64,000 bases of DNA, from contig NZ_JAVQHL010000003.1 of the NCBI RefSeq assembly GCF_032670585.1, positions 310,001 to 374,000 on the forward strand, given 5' to 3'. The stretch's first letter is position 1. Each line of letters begins with the position of its first letter. A model generated the notes under the pieces. The model was not told the origin of the DNA. It did no database searches and saw nothing but the letters and a program-made list of their open reading frames with translations. Both the position numbers and the translations under genes were made by a program. Below are positions 33,734 through 42,537 of the stretch, one piece after another. This DNA comes from Ostreiculturibacter nitratireducens. GTDB lineage: Bacteria; Pseudomonadota; Alphaproteobacteria; Rhodobacterales; Rhodobacteraceae.

Positions 33734-34054
33734 CTACTCTGCTGCCTCCAGCGAGACGATGTAGTCGGTCAGGCTGTCCACGTCCTGCGGCGTCAGGATC
33801 ATGTGCATCGGCGGCATCCGGGAATGCATCGGCGGGAACCAGATCCGGCCCGTGATCTCGTCGGCCGTCCTGAAGGCCGCGATCGAGGCGAAGCTCGGCG
33901 GCATGGTCTTCATGGCGCCGCCCGGCTCGATGTCGTGGCAGCGGGCGCAGTTTTCCTCCGCGAGCGCGCGGCCCGCTTCGACATCGCCCTGCGCCAAGGC
34001 GGGAAATGCCCCGCAGGCCAAAGCCGCCGCGAGCAAAGTTGAAGTGATGCGCAT
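33734..34054 (-). CDS. Small periplasmic c-type cytochrome
   Basis: A 106-residue precursor: signal peptide about residues 1-22 (ending PALAQ), a single CARCH haem motif at 36-40, and methionines in a PPMHSRMPPMHM segment as candidate sixth ligand. The mature protein of about 85 residues is a minimal class I cytochrome. A much longer frame extends upstream, but the signal peptide and the AGGGAGGAAGG site fix this start. An FNR-like box 67 bases upstream, with TAGCCT in the -10 position, suggests low-oxygen expression. Its redox partner is unknown. Confidence 0.9.
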   Translation of the reverse strand: MRITSTLLAAALACGAFPALAQGDVEAGRALAEENCARCHDIEPGGAMKTMPPSFASIAAFRTADEITGRIWFPPMHSRMPPMHMILTPQDVDSLTDYIVSLEAAE

Positions 34055-34086
34055 CGTCCTTCCTCCCTCTCGAAAATCGTCCCGGA

Positions 34087-34128
34087 AGGCTAGCACGGGC
34101 ACGCGGCCCCCCGGTTGATCTGTCTCAA
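34087..34128 (-). promoter_or_regulatory. FNR/FixK-like promoter of the cytochrome c gene
   Basis: TTGATCTGTCTCAA at 34115-34128 has TTGA/TCAA arms with six bases between. Reading leftward, TAGCCT occupies 34092-34087, exactly -12 to -7 from a start at 34080 for a box centred at -41.5. This leaves a 26-base leader ending in a good ribosome site. Confidence 0.6.
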
Positions 34129-34276
34129 ACCGTCGAACCACCCGCCCCCGCGACTGTTGCCGGGGCGCCCGAAGCACGGCCGCGCTGCCGCCAAGGGGTT
34201 GACTCGCGAGGGCTGGACGTGGCGCAGATTGTTCACCCCATTCTGCTGCCAGGATTCCATAGGACCGCGCGAACAC

Positions 34277-35116
34277 ATGTTTTTCACCGCCCGCCGTACG
34301 CTTCACGCGACGATGCTCGTCGCCCTGACCTTTGCCCTCGCCGCATGTGGCGGGCCGCCCCAGACGACAGTGACGATGACCGGTCCCGAGCCCGAGGTCG
34401 TGGCGCGCTACGCCGCGGTCGAGGACAACGGCACGCTCATCCCTGCAGTCAATCCCGGCTACCTGATCGGGCAGAACGCGAGGACCCGTGTCGCCTACGC
34501 GGGAAGCGAGCGTCCCGGAACCGTCGTCGTCGATCCCCATGCACGCGTTCTCTACTACGTCGATGAAGGGGGCACGGCGATGCGTTACGGCATCGCGGTG
34601 GGCCGCGAGGGCCGTGGCTTCCGCGGCTCGGCAGTCATTTCGGTGAAGCGCGAATGGCCGCGCTGGACGCCGACCCGGAACATGATTCGCACCGACCCCG
34701 AGGTTTACGGCCCCTACGCGGCGGGCTTGCCCGGCGGCATCGAGAACCCCTTGGGCGCGCGCGCACTCTACCTCTACCGGAACGGCCGGGACACCTATTA
34801 CCGCATCCACGGCACCAACAACCCATCGACCATCGGCCGCGCGACGTCGGCGGGCTGCATCCGGCTCTTCAACCAGGACATCCTCGATCTCTACGAACGC
34901 GTCGAACCCGGCTCGCCGGTGAAGGTGCGGACGCTGGAGGAATCCCTCGCGATGGAAGGCGAGATGGTGGAGAACGAGCACGGCCTGATGGTGCCCCTGT
35001 CGAGCTACCCGCCGGAAGTCCAGGCCGAAATCCGGGCCGGCAATATCCCGTGGCCCAAGTTCACGGCAATGCTCGGCGTCGCCGCGGACGAGGATACGGA
35101 CGCGGGCGGGGTCTGA
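34277..35116 (+). CDS. YkuD L,D-transpeptidase lipoprotein
   Basis: A 279-residue protein with a lipoprotein signal (lipobox LAAC, Cys24). The YkuD domain covers about residues 85-220 with the catalytic block starting HGTNNPSTIG and ending SAGCIRLFN, nucleophile C194. These enzymes form 3-3 cross-links in peptidoglycan or attach envelope proteins to it. The lipobox suggests anchoring in the outer membrane or at the cell surface side of the inner membrane. The upstream reading frame lacks a signal, so this ATG was chosen. A convergent hairpin follows the stop. Confidence 0.9.
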   Translation: MFFTARRTLHATMLVALTFALAACGGPPQTTVTMTGPEPEVVARYAAVEDNGTLIPAVNPGYLIGQNARTRVAYAGSERPGTVVVDPHARVLYYVDEGGTAMRYGIAVGREGRGFRGSAVISVKREWPRWTPTRNMIRTDPEVYGPYAAGLPGGIENPLGARALYLYRNGRDTYYRIHGTNNPSTIGRATSAGCIRLFNQDILDLYERVEPGSPVKVRTLEESLAMEGEMVENEHGLMVPLSSYPPEVQAEIRAGNIPWPKFTAMLGVAADEDTDAGGV

Positions 35117-35124
35117 CCCCGCCC
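35104..35124. terminator. Bidirectional hairpin between L,D-transpeptidase and cupin genes
   Basis: GGGCGGGGT and ACCCCGCCC pair over nine bases around a three-base loop. The arm includes the end of the transpeptidase gene and the hairpin lies between two convergent stops. No long T-run. Confidence 0.5.
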
Positions 35125-35135
35125 CCGCCGCCGTT

Positions 35136-35477
35136 TCACAGGCGGATGACGTAGTCCTTGCGGATCGTCTCCACGACTTCCCAGGTGCCGGTGAAGCCCG
35201 GGCGAATCAGGAAACTGTCGCCCGCGCGGACGGTGCGGGTATCTCCGCCGTCCTCGGCGATGATCAGGACGCCGGAAAGGATGCGGCAGTACTCCCATTC
35301 TTCATAGGAAACGCGCCACTTTCCGGGCGTCGATTCCCATATCCCGGCATAGAGGTCGTCCTGTTCCTCGATGCTCCAGGTGGTGTGGACCGGATCGCCT
35401 GCCAGGACCACGTCGGGCTCCGGGCGGGAGATTTCGGGTTCGACGGCGTCGCAGATCAGGCTTTGGAAGTTGGTCAT
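35136..35477 (-). CDS. Small cupin-domain protein
   Basis: A 113-residue single cupin barrel of the DUF861/cupin_3 type: GIWESTPGKWRVSYEEWEYCRILSG-like core and a second motif around VRAGDSFLIRPGFTGTWEV. The sequence resembles the EutQ or ureidoglycine-aminohydrolase cupins, but metal-binding histidines are not evident, so catalysis is doubtful. The ATG at 35477 is preceded by AAAGG. It lies behind the peptide-binding-protein gene with a strong hairpin between them and may be its lower-expressed operon partner. Confidence 0.78.
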   Translation of the reverse strand: MTNFQSLICDAVEPEISRPEPDVVLAGDPVHTTWSIEEQDDLYAGIWESTPGKWRVSYEEWEYCRILSGVLIIAEDGGDTRTVRAGDSFLIRPGFTGTWEVVETIRKDYVIRL

Positions 35478-35482
35478 GAGTG

Positions 35483-35520
35483 GCCTTTCGAGAAGAAGGC
35501 CCCGGAGATGGTCCGGGGCC
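35483..35520 (-). terminator. Hairpin with T-rich tail after the binding-protein gene
   Basis: Perfect nine-base arms GGCCCCGGA/TCCGGGGCC (35498-35506 with 35512-35520), loop of five bases. On the minus strand it is followed by TTCTTCTCG. Likely partial terminator between the binding protein and the cupin. Confidence 0.6.
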
Positions 35521-35551
35521 TCGCCGTCGCGTCGTAGCGGGTCGGTGCGTC

Positions 35552-37024
35552 TCAGTCCACCCAGTGCACCGCGGTCAGATCGTTGGCCTGCGTGGGCGCG
35601 TTTTCCCACAGCCCCTCGATCTTCGCGTTTGCGACGCCGGTCTTGGCAAGCTGGAAGAGATACGCGTTCACGAAATCCTCGGCGATCATCCGCTGCGCAT
35701 CCTTCAGGATCGCGGAACGCTCGGCCGGGTCCACCGTGACGTTGAGCTTGTCCATCAGAGCCACGAACTCGGGCTTGCCGTACTGGAAGTAGTATTCCGG
35801 CCGGGCGTAGATGTTGATGTCGGCGGGCTCGGTGTGGCTGACGATGGTCAGGTCGAAATCCTTGCCCTTGAACACCTGTTCAAGCCACTGCGCCCATTCG
35901 AGGTTCGAGATCTCGGTCTCGATCCCCACGGCGCGAAGCTGCGCCGCGATGATCTCGCCGCCCCGGCGGGCATAGGTGGGCGGGGGCAGCGCGAGGCGGA
36001 GCTTGAGGTCGCTCACCCCGGCCTCGGCCAGCAGCGCCTTCGACTTCTCGGGGTCGTAGGCCGACAGCTCCGTCAGATCGACGTAGTCGGGATTGTGCGG
36101 GGCGAAGTGCGTGCCGATCGGCGTGCCGTAGCCGAACATCGCGCCGTCGATGATTTCCTGGCGGTTGATCGCATGGGCGATGGCCTCGCGCACCTTCACG
36201 TTCGACAGCACCTCGTTCTTGTTGTTCATGGCGAGGATCGTCTCACCCTCGGTCGAGCCCACGATCACCTTGAAGCGCGGATCGGCCTCCAGCTGCGGCA
36301 GCGTCTCGGGCGCCGGGAAGTTCGGGAAGGCGTCCACGTCGCCCGCCATCATCGCGGCGAAGGCGGCGGTGGGGTCGGAGATGAACTTGAACGTCGCCTT
36401 TGCGAGCGCCGGTTTCTCTCCCCAGTAGCCGGGATAGGCCTCGACCGTCACATGGTCGCCCTGAAGCCACTCGACGAACTTGAAGGGGCCGGTTCCGACC
36501 GGGTTCGTGGCCGCGTTCCCGACCGATTCCGGCGCGACGATCACAGCGTCGCCCCAGGCCATGTTGAACGGGAAGGCGCCGTTCGGGCTCGACAGCGTCA
36601 CCTTGACGGTAAGTGGGTCGACGACCTCGACGCTTTCGATCCCGGCGAAGAGGGCCTTCTGGGCGTTGGCGCTGTCCTCGGCCCGGGCGCGGTCGAGCGA
36701 GAACTTCACGTCCTCGGCGTCCATCGTCGTGCCGTCATGGAACGTCACGCCGGAATGGAGGTGGAAGGTGTAGACCTTGCCCTCCTCTGTGACATCCCAG
36801 CTTTCCGCGAGCGCGGGCCGGATCGACCCGTCGGGTCCGAAGCGGGTGAGGCCCTCGAAGACATTGGCATAGACAACCTCGTCGATCGCGGCGGCCGCGC
36901 CGGCCGTCGGATCGAGGTTCGGGGGTTCGAGCACCATGCCGAGGGTGATCGTGTCCTGCGCGGCGAACGCGGCGCCGGCGGACAACGCAAGAACTGCTGC
37001 GGAGATTTTCAGGTGGTTCAACAT
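35552..37024 (-). CDS. Extracellular solute-binding protein family 5 (peptide/nickel type)
   Basis: A 490-residue precursor with a Sec signal (residues 1-22, …GAAFA|AQDT) and the SBP_bac_5 pattern: LGMVLEPPNLDPT, ANVFEGLTRFG, AESWDVTEEGKVYTFHL, RGVTFHDGT-like segment and a long C-terminal lobe. It binds a peptide or other small solute in the periplasm. No permease or ATPase gene adjoins it. The only Dpp-type transporter in the window (51.8-55.2 kb) in turn lacks a binding protein. Start chosen for the signal peptide. Confidence 0.92.
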   Translation of the reverse strand: MLNHLKISAAVLALSAGAAFAAQDTITLGMVLEPPNLDPTAGAAAAIDEVVYANVFEGLTRFGPDGSIRPALAESWDVTEEGKVYTFHLHSGVTFHDGTTMDAEDVKFSLDRARAEDSANAQKALFAGIESVEVVDPLTVKVTLSSPNGAFPFNMAWGDAVIVAPESVGNAATNPVGTGPFKFVEWLQGDHVTVEAYPGYWGEKPALAKATFKFISDPTAAFAAMMAGDVDAFPNFPAPETLPQLEADPRFKVIVGSTEGETILAMNNKNEVLSNVKVREAIAHAINRQEIIDGAMFGYGTPIGTHFAPHNPDYVDLTELSAYDPEKSKALLAEAGVSDLKLRLALPPPTYARRGGEIIAAQLRAVGIETEISNLEWAQWLEQVFKGKDFDLTIVSHTEPADINIYARPEYYFQYGKPEFVALMDKLNVTVDPAERSAILKDAQRMIAEDFVNAYLFQLAKTGVANAKIEGLWENAPTQANDLTAVHWVD

Positions 37025-37206
37025 GAAGGCCCCTTTCCGTCCTCCCCACGACACGCGGGGTCGATTGGCCCATCATTGGACGGATCGCGACACCAATCAA
37101 GCGACAGCCAGAGCCCCCGGTTCTCTGCGTCGGCGAACGCGCCCACTGGAAACGATGCCGCAGCGCAGCTAGAAAGCGGGCGACGCCGCTGCAGGGGAGG
37201 AAGGCA

Positions 37207-38034
37207 ATGAGTGTCACCGCGACGACCGGGCGCCCGACACCACTGGATATCCGCGGGCAAAAGGGCGGCGCGCCGCTTGTCTGCCTGACCGCCTACACGA
37301 CGCCGGTGGCCGGCCTCGTCGATCCTCATTGCGACATCGTCCTTGTGGGCGACAGCCTGGCGATGGTGGTGCACGGGCTTCCCTCGACGCTGCAGGCGAC
37401 GATGGAGATGATGGTCCTCCACGGCCAGGCGGTCGCCCGAGGCCTGTCAAAGGCGATGATGGTCGTGGATCTGCCCTTCGGCGCCTACGAGGAGGGGCCG
37501 GAGCAGGCGTTCAGAAACGCCGCGCGCCTGATGCGGGAGACGGGCGCGGCGGCGGTGAAGCTGGAGGGCGGAACGCACATGGCCGAAACGGTCGCGTTCC
37601 TCGTCGCGCGCGGCGTGCCGGTCATGGGCCATGTCGGATTGACGCCGCAGGCGGTCAACACGCTCGGCGGCTACAAGGTTCAGGGCCGTGGCCCGGACGC
37701 CGAACGCATCCGCGAAGACGCGGCGGCCGTCGCCGAGGCCGGCGCCTTCGCGGTCGTCCTGGAAAAGGTGCCGGACGCGCTCGCGCGCGAGATCACCGCC
37801 GCCATTTCCGTCCCCACCATCGGGATCGGCGCATCGCCCGACTGCGACGGGCAGATTCTCGTCGTGGACGACATGCTGGGGCTCTTCACAGAGTTCCGGC
37901 CGAAATTCGTCAAGCGCTACGCCGATCTCGGGGCAGAGGCCGACCGCGCGATTGCCGCCTACGCGGCTGAAGTCAGGGCAAGGACCTTCCCGGCGCCCGA
38001 ACACGTCTTTGGCGAGGAGCCCGCGCAATCATGA
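37207..38034 (+). CDS. panB: Ketopantoate hydroxymethyltransferase
   Basis: A 275-residue PanB. Typical segments are LTAYTTPVAGLVD, VLVGDSLAMVVHG (metal-binding Asp), VKLEGG, GHVGLTPQ and GIGASPDCDGQILVVDDMLG. It converts 2-oxoisovalerate and 5,10-methylene-THF to ketopantoate in the pantothenate pathway. GGGGAGGAAGG precedes the ATG. It overlaps panC by four bases. Confidence 0.97.
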   Translation: MSVTATTGRPTPLDIRGQKGGAPLVCLTAYTTPVAGLVDPHCDIVLVGDSLAMVVHGLPSTLQATMEMMVLHGQAVARGLSKAMMVVDLPFGAYEEGPEQAFRNAARLMRETGAAAVKLEGGTHMAETVAFLVARGVPVMGHVGLTPQAVNTLGGYKVQGRGPDAERIREDAAAVAEAGAFAVVLEKVPDALAREITAAISVPTIGIGASPDCDGQILVVDDMLGLFTEFRPKFVKRYADLGAEADRAIAAYAAEVRARTFPAPEHVFGEEPAQS

Positions 38035-38885
38035 TGATCGTCCGTAGCGTCGCGGAACTGCGCGCGAAGGTGGCGGCGTGGCGCCGCGCGGAGGAAATCG
38101 TCGGCGTCGTCCCGACCATGGGCGCGCTGCACGCGGGGCACCTCAGCCTCGTCGAGGCGGCGAAGGGCGCATGTGACCGGGTGATCGTGACGATCTTCGT
38201 GAACCCCAAGCAGTTCAACAACCCCGAGGACCTCGCGAAATATCCCCGCACCGAGGAACGCGACGCGGAGCTGCTCGACCCCCATGGTGTCGACGTGGTC
38301 TTCGCGCCTCCGGCGTCCGAGGTCTATCCCGATGGTTTCGCCACGAAGGTCAGCGTCGCAGGGCTGGGGGATCCACTTTGCGGCGCGCACAGGCCGGGGC
38401 ATTTCGACGGCGTCGCCACGGTCGTGACCAAGCTTTTCGGCATGACCAATGCCGACCGGGCCTTCTTCGGAGAGAAGGACTGGCAGCAGCTCCAGATCGT
38501 CCGGCGGCTCGTCAAGGACCTGAACCTGCCGGTCGAGATCACCGGCTGCCCGACGTTGCGCGATCCGGACGGCGTCGCGATGTCCTCGCGGAACGGGCGG
38601 CTTTCGCCCGAGGATCGCGCGAAGGCCTGCGTGCTTCCCCGCGCGATGCAGGACGCGGCGGCGGCCATCGCATCCGGCGGCACGGCAGCCGAAGCGCTTG
38701 CCACAGCACGGACGGCGATCCTCGAGGCAGGCTTTGCCGAGGTGGAATACCTTGAACTCCGCGCCGCCGAGGATCTTGCGCCCCTGGAACGTCCGGACCG
38801 CCCGGCGCGGATCTTCGCGGCCGCATGGCTGGGCGGGGTCCGGTTGATCGACAACATCGCGGTTCCGGAGATGAACCCGGCCTGA
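38031..38885 (+). CDS. panC: Pantothenate synthetase
   Basis: A 284-residue PanC of the nucleotidyltransferase fold. PTMGALHAGHLSLV carries the HIGH-like motif, followed by FVNPKQFNNPEDLAKYPR, the FFGEKDWQQL block and MSSRNGRLSPE (KMSKS-equivalent). It condenses pantoate and beta-alanine with ATP. The first of two adjacent ATGs overlaps the panB stop (ATGA). Its stop lies eleven bases from the convergent M20 gene. Confidence 0.97.
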   Translation: MMIVRSVAELRAKVAAWRRAEEIVGVVPTMGALHAGHLSLVEAAKGACDRVIVTIFVNPKQFNNPEDLAKYPRTEERDAELLDPHGVDVVFAPPASEVYPDGFATKVSVAGLGDPLCGAHRPGHFDGVATVVTKLFGMTNADRAFFGEKDWQQLQIVRRLVKDLNLPVEITGCPTLRDPDGVAMSSRNGRLSPEDRAKACVLPRAMQDAAAAIASGGTAAEALATARTAILEAGFAEVEYLELRAAEDLAPLERPDRPARIFAAAWLGGVRLIDNIAVPEMNPA

Positions 38886-38900
38886 GACCCGTGGCTCAGG
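38881..38900. terminator. Hairpin across the panC and M20 stop codons
   Basis: CCTGAG/CTCAGG arms with an inner CC/GG pair. It lies over the convergent gene ends and includes the panC stop. No T-tract, so terminator strength is uncertain. Confidence 0.4.
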
Positions 38901-40179
38901 GCGCGAGGAGTTCGGACAGGACCAGCGCCATGACGCCCGCGCTGTCCTGCATGTCCTGCACGCCCACCCATTCGTCGGGCTGGTGCGCGAGGTCGAGGAT
39001 GCCGGGGCCGTAGGCGATGCAGTTGTGCAGCTTCCCGATCCGGTCGATGTGCTTCTGGTCGTAGGTTCCGGGCGAGACGACGTAGCCCGCGCTCTGGCCG
39101 AGGACTTTCTCGATCGCCTGCGCGGTGGTCCTGACGACGGGCGCGTCCTTCTCGGTCATCGTGGGCTGCACTTCGAAGAGATCGCGGACCTCGTATTCGA
39201 AGCTCGGGCGGCGCGATTTGACCGTTTCGAGCATCCGCGTCACCTCGCGCTTCACCTCGGCGAGGTCTTCTTCGATCAGGAAGCGGCGGTCGATGACGAT
39301 CCGGCAGCGGTCCGCGACGCAGGGCGCGGGGAGGCCGGTGTAGCCATCCTCCTGCTCCGCCTCGCCGCCGTGGATGGAGTTGATGTTGAGCGTGGACTGG
39401 CGCGCGCCCTCGGGGATCACCGGCATCTCGGTCCGCTTGCCCGCGAGAAGCGGGAAGAGCGTGGCCTCCATCTCCTCCAGCACGGCGCCCATGTGGCGGA
39501 TGGCGCTGTCGCCGAGGAAAGGCATGGAGCCGTGCGCGATTCGGCCCTTCGTCTCGATCTCGGCCCACCAGACGCCGCGATGGCCAAGGCAGATACGGTC
39601 CTTGTGCAGGGGTTCGGGGATGATGACGTGCTGGACGCGGTCGGGCGCGAACCATCCGCGTTCGGCAAGGTAGGCGACTCCGCCATAACCGCCGGATTCC
39701 TCGTCGGCAGTGGCGGAAATCTCGATCGCGCCCCGGTGGCCGGGGCAGGCGGCGATGAAGGCTTCGGCGGCGTTGATCGCGGCGGCGAGGCCGCCCTTCA
39801 TGTCGCAGGAGCCTCGGCCGTAGATCCGGTCGCCGTCCAGTTCCCCGCCGAAGGGATCGCGGGTCCAGCCGTGGCCCACTTCCACCACGTCATGGTGGCC
39901 GTTGAAATGCACGCAGTCGCCGGGCGCCGCACCCTCGCGCCGGGCCACTAGGTTCCATCTGGGGTGGGCGTCGCTGTCACCCGGCGCGCCTTCCGCGCGG
40001 ATCAGGTCGACGCGGAAGCCCGAGCCGGAAAGCCGCGCGGCGAGGTAGTCGCAGATCTCGCGGTAGTTGCGTCCCGGCGGGTTCAGCGTGGGTATGCGGA
40101 TCAGGTCCTGCGTCAGCGCGATCAGCTCCGCGCGGCGGGCGGCGACTTCGTCCAAAAGGGTCCGGCCGGATACGTCCAT
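38896..40179 (-). CDS. M20 family metallohydrolase (ArgE/DapE-type deacylase)
   Basis: A 427-residue M20 amidohydrolase. Metal site motifs are HFNGHHDVVEVG, GRGSCDMKGG (bridging Asp) and TADEESGGYGG (catalytic Glu); a dimerisation domain with the IAHGSMP segment sits between residues 200 and 330. It removes acyl groups from amino acid derivatives; ArgE, DapE and other deacylases cannot be told apart here. I set the start at MDVSGRTLL because upstream residues are not family-like. It is divergent from the unassigned operon at 40.3 kb. Confidence 0.9.
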   Translation of the reverse strand: MDVSGRTLLDEVAARRAELIALTQDLIRIPTLNPPGRNYREICDYLAARLSGSGFRVDLIRAEGAPGDSDAHPRWNLVARREGAAPGDCVHFNGHHDVVEVGHGWTRDPFGGELDGDRIYGRGSCDMKGGLAAAINAAEAFIAACPGHRGAIEISATADEESGGYGGVAYLAERGWFAPDRVQHVIIPEPLHKDRICLGHRGVWWAEIETKGRIAHGSMPFLGDSAIRHMGAVLEEMEATLFPLLAGKRTEMPVIPEGARQSTLNINSIHGGEAEQEDGYTGLPAPCVADRCRIVIDRRFLIEEDLAEVKREVTRMLETVKSRRPSFEYEVRDLFEVQPTMTEKDAPVVRTTAQAIEKVLGQSAGYVVSPGTYDQKHIDRIGKLHNCIAYGPGILDLAHQPDEWVGVQDMQDSAGVMALVLSELLAP

Positions 40180-40297
40180 GCGTGAAAAGCTAGCCCTGCC
40201 CCCGACCGGGGGCAATCCGAAAGCGGGTGACGTGGCTGGAGGATTTTGCAATAAATTCCGCATAGCCGGGGGTGCAAAGGCCTGCGCGCCTCCCAAA

Positions 40298-40303
40298 TAT
40301 AGT
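40298..40303 (+). promoter_or_regulatory. Possible -10 element of the unassigned operon
   Basis: TATAGT within the unusually AT-rich CAAATATAGTAAATGAG, 27 bases before the first ATG. The -35 region (GTGCAAAGG) is a weak match. This 150-base divergent gap with the M20 gene otherwise shows only an AT-rich patch TTTTGCAATAAATT. Confidence 0.3.
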
Positions 40304-40329
40304 AAATGAGATTAACATTGAGGGCGAAG

Positions 40330-41406
40330 ATGGCGGATTTCGGCGCGCAGATCCTGGAAAGCCAGAAGCAGGTCGCGGAAGCGCAGACGAAGATTTCGGA
40401 ACTGACGAGCCGGATCGAGACGGCGCGACAGAAGATGCAGGCGGGCGAGGACATCGCGCTCGACATCGAGAACGCGACGCTCGAGGACGTGCACCACCAC
40501 ACGGAACTGATGAACGCCAACATCGCCGAACTGATCATGGGGCTCGACGACGTGACGACCGCGTTTTCCAAGGACTTCGACGAGATGCGGTCGAAGACCG
40601 GGTGGGAAAGCTTCGTCGGCATCTTCTCCCAGGGCAAGTCGGAGGCGATGCGGCAGGAGCGGCTGCGGGCGGCGAGCATCGACGACAAGCTCCAGGACCT
40701 GATTTCCAAGTCCGACGTCATCGTGAAGCTGCTCGAGGGCCAGCTCGGCGTGCTGAACACCCACAAGTCGAAGGTCGAAACGAACCTGACCGAGACGCTC
40801 TCCGAACGCGAGACGACGGTGGGCGACCTCGAAGCGGTCAGGGCGGAAATCCTGGCGATGGACCCCCGGCTCATCGAACTGGAAAACAAGATCGCCGTGG
40901 AACAGGACGCGGCCGCGCGGACGAAGCTTGAAAGCGAGCTCGCGGCGCTCAACACCCGCTACAACGCGCTGGTGCAGGACGAGCAGGTGAAGGTGGCGAA
41001 ATCCCAGACGCTGGAACGCTACATCGAGAAGGGCAAGACCTGGATCGACAGCCTGCAGAACCAGGCGGCCACCCAGATGGTGCTGATCAACAAGCTGCAG
41101 ACAGACACCAAGCAGCGCGTCGTCCTCTACGACGCGCTCACGAAATCGCTCAAGACCGCGCAGCAGCAGGACGTCGCGCACCGGATCAACGAGATCGGCG
41201 TCAAGACCGACCAGGAGGCGCAGACCGCGATGGCCGGGATTGGCGCGGCGACCAACACGCGGATGGCCGAGATGCTGGAAGCGCACGAGGACCAGATGGT
41301 CTTCGCGAGGAAGGTTCTGGAGCAGAAGGCGAAGGCCGACGAGCGGTTCGCCCGCCGCTTCGCGGCGATCGTCGAGAAGCACGACAAGAACCTTTACGGT
41401 GGCTGA
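40330..41406 (+). CDS. Unknown alpha-helical coiled-coil protein, first gene of unassigned AAA+ operon
   Basis: A 358-residue protein, almost wholly helical with heptad-like, Gln/Lys/Glu-rich stretches (about residues 5-50, 115-240 and 245-350) and no signal or membrane helix. A distinct short segment, KTGWESFVGIFSQGKSEAMRQ, interrupts the helices near residue 95. The architecture loosely recalls TelA or PspA-like proteins, but I could not place it in a family. The ATG at 40330 (MADFGAQIL) follows GAGGGCGAAG; another ATG eight codons upstream is possible. The next gene starts immediately at its stop, so it is part of a tightly coupled operon. Confidence 0.85.
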   Translation: MADFGAQILESQKQVAEAQTKISELTSRIETARQKMQAGEDIALDIENATLEDVHHHTELMNANIAELIMGLDDVTTAFSKDFDEMRSKTGWESFVGIFSQGKSEAMRQERLRAASIDDKLQDLISKSDVIVKLLEGQLGVLNTHKSKVETNLTETLSERETTVGDLEAVRAEILAMDPRLIELENKIAVEQDAAARTKLESELAALNTRYNALVQDEQVKVAKSQTLERYIEKGKTWIDSLQNQAATQMVLINKLQTDTKQRVVLYDALTKSLKTAQQQDVAHRINEIGVKTDQEAQTAMAGIGAATNTRMAEMLEAHEDQMVFARKVLEQKAKADERFARRFAAIVEKHDKNLYGG

Positions 41407-42537
41407 GTGGACAAGGCCGACCTGACCCGCGACCACAAGGCGCTGGAGGACGACCTCGCCGCCCGCCGCTACTTCGCCAAGTTCGAGCGGATCACGCGGC
41501 TGATGGCCGGGATCGCGGAGGAGATGAAGGAGGAACGCGCGCTTTCAAAGATGGAGGCCGTGATCCTGGGCGCCTATGTCGGCGCGATTTCCGCGACATT
41601 CCGCGCCCTGAGCTTCAAGTACCTCGTCGCCGGCCGGATGCCCGAACTCGGGCGGCGCCACCTGACCATCGACCTCCACGAGAGCGGGTTCCCGATCTAC
41701 CAGGAACTCGTCACGATGGCGAACGACGCCGCGCAGGCGGGCAAGCATCTCGAGGGGATGCCGTCGGCGGAAGCCCTCAGGGACCAGATGATCCGCCAGA
41801 TCCTGTCGGAAAGGACGGTGCCCACGCGGCTGCAGTACGCGATGAGCCAGCGGCTCTACTTCGAGGCGCTGGCGCAGGGCGGGCTCTACTGGGCGCACAT
41901 GCATCCCCAGGCTCAGTGGGTCGCGGATGTTGCCGAAGGGCGGCGGCGGTTCCTGGTGCATTGGGGCGTCTACGATTCCCAGATGAACGTGCCGGTGATC
42001 TACCTTCTGGAGGTGGAGGACACCGGGCGGAAGGCGCTGCCGCTCGACGAATACCGCTGGCCCCGGGCGCAGACGCATCTTCTGGCGCAGTCGGTGAGCG
42101 GGCTGAAGCTCGTCACGATCGCCAAGGGTCTGGATGCCGACTTCGACGACCTGCACCCGAAGCGGCTCCGGCGCCTGTTCCTCGGCCCGATGTATTCCTC
42201 CGCCTTCACGCTTCAGACGGGACCCCTGCGGGAAGTCCTGGAGGGCGCGAAGGCGCCGCCCGGAGACGACTGGGCACTGGCATGGACGACCGAGGAGCTG
42301 GAATCCGAACGGGTGGAACTGGAGAAATCCGGCTGGTTCTCGACGGTCGAGCGGGAGGTCTTCCGCCTCGATCCGTTCTCGGGGCGCGGGGCGGACACCG
42401 GCGCGACTCGGGTGACGCGGAGCCTGATCCTGCCTCAGCGGCCATTCCAGGTGCTGGCTGAGCGGGACCCCGAAGGCTTCCGCGCCGTCCGGAAATACGT
42501 GGTGGGCCCCGAAGGCCGGGTTGGCGTCTATGGATGA
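41407..42537 (+). CDS. Unknown 376-residue protein of the AAA+ operon
   Basis: A soluble mixed alpha/beta protein starting at GTG directly after the upstream stop. The N-terminal third is helical (KFERITRLMAGIAEEMKEE), with a mildly hydrophobic stretch MEAVILGAYVGAISATFRAL near residues 49-68 that might contact a membrane. The middle contains VHWGVYDSQMNVPVIYLLEV, a likely strand pair. No catalytic motif recognised. It overlaps the small 36-codon frame by eight bases. Only its operon position suggests a role with the AAA+ ATPase and the coiled-coil protein. Confidence 0.83.
   Translation: MDKADLTRDHKALEDDLAARRYFAKFERITRLMAGIAEEMKEERALSKMEAVILGAYVGAISATFRALSFKYLVAGRMPELGRRHLTIDLHESGFPIYQELVTMANDAAQAGKHLEGMPSAEALRDQMIRQILSERTVPTRLQYAMSQRLYFEALAQGGLYWAHMHPQAQWVADVAEGRRRFLVHWGVYDSQMNVPVIYLLEVEDTGRKALPLDEYRWPRAQTHLLAQSVSGLKLVTIAKGLDADFDDLHPKRLRRLFLGPMYSSAFTLQTGPLREVLEGAKAPPGDDWALAWTTEELESERVELEKSGWFSTVEREVFRLDPFSGRGADTGATRVTRSLILPQRPFQVLAERDPEGFRAVRKYVVGPEGRVGVYG

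Noticed and set aside
33734..34981. A 415-codon frame ending in the cytochrome c
   Set aside because: The cytochrome has its own signal peptide and ribosome site at 34054; the upstream part is antisense to the L,D-transpeptidase gene.
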